From assembly GCF_014905175.1 (NCBI RefSeq), contig NC_057792.1, positions 6,138,001 to 6,202,000 of the forward strand: DNA of 64,000 nucleotides. Direction: 5' to 3'. This document shows positions 1 to 12,832 of this stretch, piece after piece. The first letter of the stretch is position 1; every line of letters starts with the position of its first letter. A model generated the notes under the pieces. It searched no databases and was not told where the DNA came from. It worked only from the letters and a program-made list of their open reading frames with translations. The DNA comes from Aphidius gifuensis (taxonomy: Eukaryota; Arthropoda; Insecta; Hymenoptera; Braconidae). A program made the translations under genes and the position numbers.

Positions 1-1085
1 AAAATGTGGCATTTTTTTTTTCAACTGGAAATAAACCAACTAATTTTAATAATAATAATGCACGTTTTTCAGCATTTTTTATAATTTTATATTCTTTTTC
101 GTATTTCATTTTTATAATATTTTTTTTTTTTTACTATTTTGAAAAATTCAGAACAATTTAAATGTACTTTTAAAATTGAGTGTTAGCGTTTTTATTATTC
201 AACTACATATGAACTTATATAAAAATCAAAAATCATATTTATCATATTTAAAATTAATTATTTTAGTTCTCAAATTACAGTTAAAAGTTTTCTTTTGTGT
301 AATAATAAACTTTAGTATAAGTGGATAATTTTTTGTTCATTCAAAGAATATTGATTCAATATTTAATAAAAAAAATTTATATAAATATACTATTCACATT
401 GAATTTTAAATATTCTCATATTTAAAATTAATTATTTTAATTGATTTTAACATTTAAAAGTTTTCTTTTGTGTAATAATAAACTTTGGTATAAGTGGATA
501 ATTTTTTGTTCATTTAAAGATACTCATTCAAAGAATATTGATTCAATATTTAATAAAGAAAATTCATATAAATATACTATTCACATTGAATTTTAAATAT
601 TCTTTCATATTTTGATTTCTATACTTTTATATGAGAAAATAAAATAACAAAAGAATATAATTATATATTGCAAACTCTCTTTTAACTTTTTTTTTTCTTT
701 TTTATTTTTAATTTTATCATGAATAAACTGAACAATCGTTTAAAAATTTTAAAAATCATCTTGAAAAATAAAAACCTTGTATATTAATTTTATAAATTTG
801 GAAATGTGCATGTCAACCACCACCATTGAAATATGCACATCAATCTGGAGAACATTTATCACCAGGTGGGTCAAATTTTGTCGGTTTTTTTTTTTTCTTA
901 TAAATTTATAATCAAATGACATTCAACTACATAAATTTGTTTTTCAATTTAATTAGTTTATTTATTATTTGTACAATTAAAAAAAAAATTTTTTTCTAAA
1001 ATATATTTGTCAATATTATTAAAATATTATTTGTGTAAAAAATTATTATTAAAAATTTTACAAAATATTGACATATATTTTGGCA
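1..1085. other. AT-rich flank downstream of schnurri, with a tandem repeat
   Basis: No gene is supported here. It probably carries the 3' UTR of the minus-strand schnurri gene and spacer. A diverged tandem duplication lies at about 242-608. A less AT-rich patch at about 815-885 has a short open plus-strand frame but no start, stop or splice context, so it is not called as a gene. Confidence 0.6.
242..608. repeat. Two-copy tandem duplication (unit about 170-190 bp)
   Basis: The stretch 242-413 is repeated at about 415-608 in the same orientation. Both copies share a long core containing ttttcttttgtgtaataata, then a segment ending with ttcacattgaattttaaata. The second copy carries a short extra segment (an added 'ttcatttaaagatac'-like stretch) and scattered substitutions, so the duplication is not brand new. 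It is non-coding. Confidence 0.8.
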
Positions 1086-4000
1086 CTATACATTGTCTTT
1101 TTCTTGTTGACTTTGGTCCTCAAAATTTTGTCCAGTATTTTGTCTATTTTCATCATTAAAATCATCATGTTTATTAACTTGAATTTCTTTTGTTCCACAT
1201 GATTCTTCAGCTTTATTTGAAAAAGTATTATCACTATTTGTTCCTTGTGGTGGATCCATACTACTTTGCCATTCAGTCATTTCTCTAGGATCTTGATCAT
1301 AAAGTTTACGTGCTATTTTCTAAATAAAGAAAAATATATCATGATTAATTATTGATACATTTATTTATCTGTATATTATTATTTATTAAAATAATAAATA
1401 CCTGTAAGCTAATAAGACTTTGAGCACAATTTGTGGTGTCAATTTCGTTAAAAGATATACCAGATCTTTCCATTTCTGCATATGTACCAAATGGTATTTT
1501 ATGCAAACATTCAATTTTCCCAATATGTCCTTTACTTTTAAGATGTTTGGCAAGATATCCAGGTCCTCTAAATGCAACATCACAATGTTCACATTTATAT
1601 GGTCTTGGATCATTTAAAATTCCAGCACCAAGTGTTGATGTTATATTTAACTGTAAATTTATTTAAAAATTTCATGAAAAAAAAACTATTCTATTAATTA
1701 TTAAAATTATATGAAAAAATATAAGTTTTCTTACTTTGTTTATATGTTGAGATGAACGTTCATGTTTTGATAGTTTTTCTTTTGTTTTAAATGCAAGAGA
1801 ACAAATTTCACATTTGTATGGATGCTCATAATAATGAATATTCATGTGATTTTTAAATTGGCTATATTCTCGAAAATCTTTACTACAAATTTTGCATATC
1901 CATCTTCCATCCTTTCCTTTTTCACTGTAATTATTTATTAATCATAAAATAATTAATTTTAATTGTTAAATTTTAGATAAAAATATAAGCTAGATAAGCT
2001 TTATTTACCTGGGATAATTTGATGCTGTTGTTGAAGAAGGTTGTAAAAATTTAGCTTGTGGTTTTGTAAAACCATTAGAGGACGTTGGAACAACAACAAC
2101 TTTTCTGGCAATTGTATTTTTAAGACCATTAAGCTCAAAAGGAAGCTTAATATTTGGTCTAATAATTTTTTTTGTTAAATCAATTGGTTGATGAGACTGT
2201 TGTTGTTGTTGTTGTTGTTGAATATTTTTATTATCAAATACTTGAATTTGTGAAACAGGTTCATTTATGCTTGAAGAAGAACTTGGATTATCATTAAATG
2301 TTGATCTATTTGGAGAAAAATAATATCTGTGAGAAATTTCAGATTGTATAGCTGTTGATGTTACAGAATTTGTTGAAGCATTAGTGCTAGTTATTGCTGA
2401 TACATTGCTAGTGATAACTAAGGTAGTATTAGCATAAGCATATGGATAAGTTGTTGGCCGATCAGAAGAAATCAAACCTGGCAATTTATTTGTATTAAGT
2501 TGTGAAAGACTCAAAAGACTTTGTGCAGCTTCTTGTTCTTCATTTGCAGAATCTTCACTTTCTTCATTATCACTTGGTTCTTCATCTGATGATTCTTCAT
2601 TATTTACACCAACAGAAATTAATTTAGCACTTGTTTGATCTTCATCAATATTTTTATCACAATTTATTGTTGGCACTTTTATTATTACACCAAGTTCCAT
2701 ACATTTTCCATAATGAGATTTTGATTTTGTGTGTTTTGTTAAATTTCCTTTTGTTTTAAAACTCATAACACAATATTCACAAGTATATGGTCTAACATCT
2801 GTATGTGATCTGATATGTTTACGTAACATTGAAGGTTTTTTACATCTTATACCACATTTATTACAAATATATTTACCTCTACCTCTTCCTCTTACATAAA
2901 TATAATCATCATTTGTATCATTATCATTAATAGATTTATTTTTATGTAAATTTTTTTGAGCATCAATTTCAATTCCAGAATCAGGACTTGATGGAGTATA
3001 TTGTTGATATGATGAATGTGTTAAAATATTTTCATATTTTTTATTAGCTATTGTATAATTTTTTGAACGATTACGTGAATCATAATGTGATAATTCAAAA
3101 TTTGATGGTTTATCTTGACAAATTTTCCAATTTGAATACATTGATAAACGTTTTTGATCTGGTACATACATTGGTTGACAACGATTAAGTGTACAATAAA
3201 ATACTTTTGTTGAACATTTTAATCCAAGATATGTATATGCATGTCCATTTAAATAAAGTTGTCCATATGATTTTATTGGTCTTGGTGTATCTGGAGTTAT
3301 TAAATTTTTTGTATTAACTGTTGGTGTTATTCCATGATGTTTTTTTAATGTAAATGTACCAGGTTTTAATGGTAAACTTGTTGGTCTTAAAAATTTTAAA
3401 TTTTTATTTTTATCATTAATTTTTAATGAATCAAATTGTTTATCAAATGAATTTGTTGGTTTACAAATATCATATTTATTTGTAATTGAATTAACAGGTG
3501 ATTTATCAATTATTAAATCATTTGAAGTTGTAATTTTTGTTCTATTATCAATAAATCGATCCAATTTATCAGTTTTAAGCTCAGTAATTGTTTCTGAATT
3601 ACTTCCATAACGTAATTTGTCTTGAATTATCATTATACCTTTAGAATTTAATATGTCATTGTTTGATTTTTTTAATCTAATTGTAGAATCTTCAATTATA
3701 CTTGTTGAACTTGATGATTGTTCTGCGTTTAATATATTACAAGACACTTCCATATTATCAACAACATTATTTGGTGTTTTAACTTTAATTGGACTTGATA
3801 TTTCACGAGTTTGGGATGTCATATAATTTCCTGAAATACTAGGAATAACTTTACATGTAGGTATTTTATTTCGTTGAAACAAAGATCCATAATCTGTTGT
3901 TGTATTTGTAAGTGTATGTGGTCCAGGTATTCCAGGAACATGAGGTATTATTTTATTATTATGGAAAATTGTTGGAGATCCAGATTTTGATAATTTAAAT

Positions 4001-7000
4001 GAATTATAGGTTGTTGTTATTTTTGTAAAATGATTAATTGGTTCTGTGTAATTATAGCATGTCATTTTTGGTGCAATATTTGGAGTTGATATGTTTGGTA
4101 TTATTGGTGATAAAATTTCTGATGTATCTATTATTGACATTGAATTTTTCATATCATTAGCTGTTGTAATTGGTGGTTTATGTAACATTGTACCACCTGA
4201 ATGAAATCCTGATTTAACAACAATTGATGATGTCTCAGTTGTTGCACATTTATTATTAAAATTATGCTCATTTAATGATGAATTTTGTTGTCTTGATTTA
4301 ATTCTTATGGTTTTAGTTTCTCCACTATTATTTGATATTTTAACTTTACCACCAAACATACGTGAAAAATTTGGTCTTTGACATAATGAATCATCAAGTG
4401 ATCTGAGTGTTGATAAATATTGTATACGTGGTTTTTTAGCACATGAAGGACCATCAACTAATCTTGTATTACCAAGTAGAGGACCTGGTGAAGGAAGTGG
4501 CTGAATTGTATGATTATATGAACTTGATTTATGTGACTCAGAGTCTTTTGATTCCATGTCAAATGAAAAACAAGATTTTAAAGATGGTGAAAGTGTTGAT
4601 GACAATGAATGACGTTGTTGATAATCAAAATTATCAATATCTAAATTTGATATTCTTTTATATCCATTAATAAATGTATCATTATTTTGTTGTAAACCAT
4701 TTGTACGTTGACCATTTAATATTATTGGTGATTTTTCTAAACTCTGTATTACCATTGATCTATTTTGAAAAGAATTATTATTATTATTATAATTTTTTTC
4801 TAATGTAATATCATTAATCAGTGATAGATTAACAGGTTGATTACTAGTTTTTTGTGTATCAATAAAATTTTGTTGATGTTGCATTAATTTTTGTGAACTA
4901 AGATCAAGAGCATTAACAATAACTGAATTATTTGTTATGACTTTATCAATATGTTGTTGAAATTGTGATGTGTATGGATTACTATTTGTTGATGTTGATG
5001 TTGATGATAAACCATTTGAAGATGAATTTGATGAAACTACAGTTTCCGTATTTATAGATTGCAAAGCTGTATGAAATTTTGGCTTATAAATATTTCCAGT
5101 TTGTGATGTTTTAATTTTTAACATATCTGAAGATGATGGCATTGATAATCCAGACATTTGATCTGCTTCACTGCTTACACTATCTGATGAGTCAACATCA
5201 GAATCTTCAAAGACCTTAAATAAAAAATTTTAATGTATTTACTTGGCAAAATCAAATTGTTAAATAAATAAAAATAGATTAAAATTTAATAATCAATAAA
5301 TAAGAAAAATTTTACCTTTCCAGTCTCATTATTATCTACTTTTGAAGCATGTGATCTGGAAGATTTTGTTTTTGAAAAAACAGTGCAAGATGTGCGACAA
5401 TAAGGATATTCATTTGTGTGTGATTTAATATGTTTTTCTAAGGCATTTTGTTCAGTGTAAGATTGTTTACAATACGGACAATTATAATGATTTTTTATAG
5501 TATCACTTGACTCACAATCAAGCTCTGTTGTTACGTTGTCACTTTTGGAAGACTTTTTATTACTATCTGCAGTTGATGAATCAATTCGATTGATGACACT
5601 TCTCAATGAACTTGATGTATCACTAATAACTGGTGAATTTTCTTTTGCAAAATCCATTGGTACAACCACTTCACTTGACGCAACCTTCTTAAACTTTTTA
5701 TGTAAATATCTTGACTCTCCATCATTGTTATTATTTATAATTGTATTGTTGTTGTTGTTGTTGTTGGTATTATTATTGTTTGCTAATTGTGAGTCTATCA
5801 TTGATTGATCTGAAAAAATTAATAAGTAATTTTCATGATGACCAAAGTTCAGTGAATTTTATTGTTCTCATTTACCAATTAAAGATTGAAAAATTAAAAG
5901 CATTAAAATTCTGATTTTAACAGGCTATTTCTTTTTAAGTTGCTCGATAATGTTATTAATTTATTGACCAGATATTTGTATTATCTGGCTCAAAAATCGA
6001 AATTATAATGCCAAAAATCGAAAGAAAAAAAAACATAACACATACACGAAATTTAAATGGCGTTATATACCAATTAGATACGTGTATTAAATTCACGTAT
6101 GATACATTCACCTGTATGCCAACAGGTGGATACGTCTTATACCGTAAATTTTTTTATATATAGTAATCTAACAAGCGAAGCACAAGTATAAAATAGAATA
6201 CGCACTTTAGAAAAAAAAATAAACATTACATGTATAATTTTTAATTGAACAATTGTACCATCTTGAATGCTAAATTACCATAATTTTTTTATACCTCAAT
6301 AAACATTTTAAATGTAACACAAAAATTTTGTACAAATTACATTTAGAAAAATTAATTTTCGTCAATAGAAATTCATTCATTTTAACATTACAATTGTATT
6401 TTTTTATTATGGAATTTTCTGTCAAAATTGAGTCGAATTTTTTTTACTAATTATATACACAAAAAATTTTGATAATAGCTTTAAATTTTTAAATCGAAAT
6501 TTTCGATTTATCCAAAATTTATGTAATGATATTTAGCTAAATAAAAATTCTATATTTATTTATAAAATTAAATGAAAATATTAGTTAAGATAATTGCAAC
6601 AAATGCAGTTGAAGATTTTTTTTCTAAAAAATAATAAAACAACAAACAAAAAAAGAGAGAAAAAAAATTACATAGGTATAATTGACAGATGATTTAAGAA
6701 AAAGTAATACTAAAAAATGTATTTAATTTTGTTATTTATAATTAACAATAATTAATTAATTACCATGATTTTGTTGTACTCTATGTCTTTTTAAATGTTC
6801 ATTAACATTCATTATAACAGGTAGATGACGATTTATTGAAACTGATCCAGCAGAACTTGTTGATTCCATAATTCGTTGTGTATTATTTGAATTAATCGAC
6901 AAAAATGATGTAGATCCTTTTCCATCAACTACCATTTCACTTGTTGCATTTGGCCAAATATTATTATCAACAACTTTTATCTGATTGAGGTTATTTTTTT

Positions 7001-7010
7001 GTTCATTCAT
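1086..7010 (-). CDS. shn: Schnurri / HIVEP-type C2H2 zinc-finger transcription factor
   Basis: Nuclear zinc-finger protein; in flies Schnurri works with Mad/Medea as a Dpp/BMP-dependent repressor. Exons read on the minus strand: 7010-6764, 5809-5316, 5214-2009, 1924-1735, 1650-1402, 1319-1086; phases agree and give about 1,539 residues. Recognition rests on the middle finger pair (bases about 2700-2880: GKYICNKCGIRCKKPSML, then SFKTKGNLTKHTKSKSH), almost diagnostic of the HIVEP family, and on the C-terminal fingers (about 1450-1900) ending in KIPFGTYAEMERSG, also a family signature. The N-terminal finger pair (about 5370-5490) keeps its first finger, but the second lacks a clear C2H2 pattern. 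Long Asn/Ser/Thr-rich linkers, a poly-Gln run (about 2201-2220) and an acidic stretch separate the modules. It is shorter than fly Schnurri (about 2,500 residues). The start at 7010 is the only good Met; 5' UTR exons are not resolved. Confidence 0.93.
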
Positions 7011-7875
7011 TTTTTTATTATTTTCATATTAAATTCTACACTTAATTAACTGTTAATATGATTTTTTTAATAAAATTAAAATATAGTTATTAAATCAAAA
7101 CAATTGTTTACTAATGTGTCAAAAAAATTTTTTTATCAGATTTTACGTGATTGTGAGCTTATAAAATAACATATGTACAAGTGTGTACAAGTGTCATAAT
7201 TTATGTCAATGAAAATAGCCCCGGTTTTGTGTGTGTGTCAATGAGAATTGCCAGCTATGACGTAGTAGGAAAAAAAAAAAAAAAAAAAGTGGGTATATTA
7301 CCCACTTTACCAACAAAGAGGGAGCCTCATTATAATTTTTTTTTTTTTGTTTTTTAAGACCCAAATAAAGGGTCTTATTATTTATTATCGTCTTAATGAG
7401 CTTTGTTAATAAAATAAAACTTGAAATGTATTTATTCTACATTAATCAAATGTAATTTTAAATTTCTCTTTATTTTTTTTTGGTTTTGAATATAATATAA
7501 TAGAATAAATAGTAAAAATGAATTTAAAATTTCTTTAAAGATTTATTTAATTAATTTTTTTATTTTTTAAAAAACTTGTGAATCTATAATATTACAATAA
7601 AATTATTAAAATAATTAACAAAGTAACAAGATTCGGTGTTATTTCGAAATTAATATTCGAAATTGGTTTTTGCGCATGTCATCTTGCAAGCATTGTGAAT
7701 GATGTAGATTGTCCTTTACAATTTACATTTTACAGAAAGCCCTTTTGTGTGTGTTGGATGTTTTAATTTTTGTGTTAATACCAGAAGGTAATTATAAACA
7801 ATAATATTCTAAAAATTAAATATTAATTAATTAATAATAATATAATATAATTACAGTTTTTAAAAAGAAATAACA
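7011..7875. promoter_or_regulatory. Divergent spacer between shn and NCBP3
   Basis: Shared upstream region of two genes pointing away from each other. It holds a poly-A run at about 7271-7288, the half-CRE-like TGACGTAG at 7258-7265, and the repeated 'gtacaagtgt' at about 7175-7193. The stretch 7700-7800 is less AT-rich and probably contains the NCBP3 5' UTR. A possible 5' UTR intron is suggested by 'aaggtaatta' near 7785 and 'attacag' near 7850. No further motif is certain. Confidence 0.5.
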
Positions 7876-9976
7876 ATGAGTGATACAAAAGAAGAAGAAG
7901 AACCAATGGAAATTGAAACATCAATAATAAATGTTGATGAAAAATTTAAAAAAAATCATAACACTATTGATGATGATGATGATGATGATGTTGATGTTGA
8001 CAATAATGATAGTGGTAGAATAATACCAACATTAGATGAATTTATAAATAACAATAAAAACAATATAAATAATACAACAACATCAAGATGGGAAAATAAA
8101 AATGGTACATTTACAACTGGTATTGATATATTTAGTAAAGAAGAAAAATTAAAAATGGAAGAACGTGCTAAAAGATTTGGTATTGATTCAAATAATATTA
8201 ATAATATTAATGATTTATATGATAGCATGAATATAATTGATGATATTGATAAAAAAAAAATACGTTTAAATGTATTACATATGAGAGGTACTGATAATAT
8301 GAGTACAAAAGATGTATTTAAATATTTTGAAGATTATGGAGCATCATCAATTGAATGGATAAATGATGTATCATGTAATATTGTTTGGTTAGATAATATA
8401 TCATCAGCACGTGCATTAATACATTTATCAAAAAAAATTAATTATAATAATGATGATGATAATTATTCAATAAAAATTAATGATATTAAATGTCCATTAC
8501 CACCAGGTGTATGGCGTAAAGGTAATGATTATAATAAATCAAATAATATATTTTTACGTTTTGCAACAATAAATGATAAAAAACAACCAAATGCAGAAAA
8601 AACAAGTGTTTATTATAAAAAATATGGTAATCCAAATTATGGTGGTATTAAAGGTTTATTAAGTGAATCAAAAAAACAATTATTAAAACAAAAAAAACGT
8701 AAATATAGTGATAATAATGAAGATGTTTATGATGATGATAATAATATAAATAATAATAAAAAAAAAAAAAGTAATCCATGGGGTGAATTATCAGAACGAT
8801 GGGGTAATAATGATAATACAGAAGAATATTATATTGTTAATAAAAAACCAAATTTACAATTTAATAATGATATTGATAATGATGATGATGATGATGATGA
8901 TAATAATAAAATGAAAATTAAAAATAGACTTGGTTTTAAAAGCAATAATGAAATAATTAATTATAAAAATAAATCAGATGATAATTGTAGTAATAATGGT
9001 GATGATGATGATTCATCAACAGCATCTGATGGTGATGATGAAATGAATGTACGTAGTAAAATTCCCAGAATGAGGATGCATGCTGATGATGAAGAAGAAA
9101 GAGTTAAAAGAAAAAAACTCAAACAAATAACTCAAAAGGTTTCGATAAATATAAATTTTTTTTCTTAATATAAAACACAAGCTACATGTAAGTTTTATTA
9201 ATAATAATATTATTTTTTTTTATATTTTAGAAACGTGAAGAGAGTAGAGATTTACGTTCAAGACTTGGTAAAAAAAAACCACAAATTTATCGTGATGAAA
9301 TACAAGTTATTGTTACAAATAGACCAGAAGTTTATAAAAAAAAACAACAGGTAATTTAACTTAGCTAGAAAATATACATATTTATCTATTTATTTAATTA
9401 TTATTAAACTTTTTAGGAAGTGAAAGAAGATGAAGAAGAAGAAGAAGAAGTAAAAATGTTTGAAGAATCTGAAAAAGAAGATGGTGAATTAGAAGATGAA
9501 TTTAATGATAATCAATTGATACATAATAAAATATTTAAAAAAGATACAAAAAATGATGATGAAGAAGAGGAAGAAGAGGGTGAAATTGATGATAATGATG
9601 AGTCATCATCAACAAGTGAAAGTGAATTATCTGAAAAAGAAATACAGGGTCCACAAGGAAGTGTTATTAAGGTTGTTGCTAAACCACAACGTGTTAAACC
9701 TCAAGTTGCATCAACTGTTTGGACAAGACTTAATTTTAATGCTGAAAATAAAAATTCATCATCAAATAATAGGTAAATAATATAATAGACATATTTATAA
9801 TTAATAATATTAATGTATATTTATTTTTTTTTTTAATCAGGGCGAAAGTGGGTGATCGTTTGATTGATTTACGATCACGTCTTGGAAATAAAAAAAAAAA
9901 CGAAAGATCACCGCTAAGAATTGAAGTAAAAAATGAAAAATATGAAGGAAATTTAAATCAAGATTATTCCGATTAA
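7876..9976 (+). CDS. Ncbp3: Nuclear cap-binding protein subunit 3 (NCBP3)
   Basis: NCBP3 binds the 7-methylguanosine cap with NCBP1 and helps export polyadenylated RNA. Exons: 7876-9138, 9231-9350, 9417-9772, 9841-9976; phases fit and give about 624 residues, close to the human protein (about 620). The RRM-like cap-binding core is at residues about 133-185 (LNVLHMRGTDNMSTKDVF, IEWINDVSCNIVWLD). The family block FLRFATINDKK followed by KYGNPNYGGIKGLLS is at about 230-265. Much of the rest is Asp/Asn/Glu/Lys-rich low complexity, as in the family's disordered, acidic C-terminal half, here swollen by GAT/AAT microsatellite-like codon runs. The start is the first ATG of the open frame, behind an A-rich context. 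A repeated short motif (DLRSRLGKKK and DLRSRLGNKKK) occurs in exons 2 and 4, as expected for the C-terminal arginine-rich elements. Confidence 0.93.
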
Positions 9977-12293
9977 ATGATAATATTATTTTAATTATAG
10001 TGCATTTTCTTTTTTCTTAATTTAAAAAAAATAATATTAATTTTAATGACTAAATGAAAAAAAAAAACAATAAAATAGAATTTTATAAGATTAAATAATG
10101 AAATAATAATAAAATTTCATTTCTATATTTACAAAATTAATTAAATAATTCAAAAATTTTTGATATAAATTTCTTTTGATTTTCATCATAATTTTTTTTC
10201 AACATAATTTACGCATTTCATAACTTTTTTTATTTTGAAATGATTTTAATGTTATCCCATTTTTTTTATATAAACAATAAACTAGTCAAAATTACAAATA
10301 CACCAATTATAATTAACAGACGAAAAAAAAATTTCCAAAACAATAAAACGTGAATGAAAAAAAAAAAAAAAAAAATGTTTGAAAAGATAATTTATATTTT
10401 AAAAAATAAATAAATAAATTTTTTGTTTTTTATATTTCTTATAATAAAAACTATATATATTATTATTTTTTAATTTGTCAACTATAAAAAATTAAATATC
10501 AATAAATTTGTAATAAAAAATAATAAAATTAAGTGAAATGAATTTCGTTTCTAAAATTTATTAAAACCAATTTTAAGTTATTATTTTTTGACATTGTTAA
10601 TAAATAAAACATTAATACTTTTTTTTTAAATTTATAATGAAAGTATTATTTTTGAAATTACAATACATTTTACATTCATTAATAAATCATTTCAGAGATA
10701 ATGAAGATACAAAGTATTTTATAAATATTATTGAATAATCAATAATTTATATTTTAAAAGATTTCTTTTTTTCAATTGAATGATTAAAATCAATAATTAA
10801 AAACACATAGATGTATTTTATTTAAACTTTTGAGCTTTGAAAAATTCATTGAAGCTACATTTATAGATTTTCATTTTCATTTTTTTACAATAGAAAAATG
10901 CACGTATATTTTTATTTTTTAATTATTTATAACGTTGTCAATTAATTAACTAACTAATTAATTCATCAACTATTTATGTCATAAATTTTAAATCTATTTT
11001 TTTTGTATTGAGACATACTATGGATTCTTTTTTTTGTATTATTATTTTTTAACTGTTTTAATTAGGGTAATTATCGGAAGACGTATTTATAAAGTCAATA
11101 ATATTTTTGTTCTAAATTTGATTTTTTTTTTATATATATTATTTAATGTTCTACTTTATAATGAAAATCTATATTCAATTTAATTATGTTTCATATTTGT
11201 TTTTTTTAATTACTTTCGTTCTTCGAACCCTCTACACAATATTTAATCTGAACTTGGATTTTTTTTGTTTATTTTAAAATTTATTTTATCATCAAATTTT
11301 TTGTTATATTTTAATTAATGAAAAGGTGATTTTTTTTTTTCAATTGCGAAGGCAACACATTGGTTTAGTCTTTGCAAAATATATCTATATATTTTCTTTT
11401 TTTTACTATTAAACTTATTCACCTGTTTTTGATATTTTTTTTTTTAATATATTTTTTTTTAGTTTAGTAATGAAGCCAATTTATAAATTGTTTTTTTTTT
11501 TTATAAAACTGGTATATTATTTTCAACTGTTAATATTACAACTCAGGTTTATTTTAATTTTCGATTTTATTTTTTTTTCATTCATTTTTAGGTCCATTTT
11601 CTCTTATTGAAATATTCGATGATAATTAATTTTTTTTACCTGAGTTTAACAGTAATAAAACATTGTTCGAAAGTGCTCCTTAATTCAAAAAAATATTCAT
11701 GTCTAATGAAAACAAAAGAAAATATATTTTTAACAATTAACAATTTGGAAAAAAAAATTGAAATTATTATTTTTCTTCGAAACTAAATAGTAAAATTATT
11801 ATGAATGATTTGACTTTTGGATATAATTTATCATCATTTTTTTTCTTGCTTTTAGTTTTATTTTTAATTAAGCAAGATATGAAAATTCATCAACAACAAT
11901 AAATACACACTTATAACGTTTAAGTATATTAGGCCAAATGACATCATTATTTAAAAATTAAATTGTTATTCGTTTTGTTTTTTAATTTATAAATTAAATA
12001 AATAATTATTGGAAGATTAATTTTATCTTATCCATCGAAATGGAAGAATTGAGTTTTTTTTTTTTGTGTATTTGTTATACTTTTTTTTTTTTCTAATGAA
12101 ATAATTAAAATGACATTTACACATTCAACGACAAGATGAAATTTCGATTAATATTCTAATATTTTTTTTTTTTTTTTCTCAAATATTTCTTAGACACACA
12201 ATGAAAAAACTTTTGAAATTTTTACTATTATTTTCCACCATCATTTTCATTAATAATTTGTTGATAATTAAATCACAGATATATTGTGCTTGA

Positions 12294-12325
<32 letters not shown>

Positions 12326-12832
12326 TCAAAATCGATTCATAATAATAATAATAAATAATTTTAATTTTTCAATTTAATATTTTAATATAAATCCTGAGTT
12401 ATTGAATAAATGATACGAAAAATATATCAGAGTATTAATAAATTTAATGACAAACAAAAAAATGATATATTTTGAATGTAAAAGTAAAGTATTGATAATT
12501 TTTTAAAAAATACAAATTACAATAATTAATAATTATTATTAATATCAATTAAATATATTATATTGATCAATCAGCTGATGAAACTGACCTATTATTCGGC
12601 GACATATGAATTTATTTTGACTTTTTTAAAAATGTGATATATTGGTTATTCTTTTATTAAACAATTTTCATAATCTTCTTGATAATTAGGCATACATAAT
12701 TATTTAAATTTTTTCTTAACGATGGTTGTTTTTTTTTTGCTTCTTTTTGTTATCTATTTATTATTTGGTTTTAATTCCATTTTGAAAATATAATAGACAA
12801 AATAAATGTTTAATATTTCAAATAATAATCAA
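9977..12832. other. 2.9 kb AT-rich intergenic region with the 3' UTRs of NCBP3 and rolled
   Basis: No gene is seen in either strand. It is very rich in homopolymer A and T runs. Polyadenylation-like AATAAA strings occur near 10071 and 10407 for NCBP3. A CAA-type microsatellite lies at about 12296-12328, followed by a short AAT run. On the minus strand the 3' UTR of the ERK gene probably extends below 12832. This is by far the longest gene-free spacer in the window apart from the C1QBP intron. Confidence 0.6.

Noticed and set aside
12296..12345. CAA/AAT repeats as coding sequence
   Set aside because: Stops in flanking frames and no splice sites; simple microsatellite.
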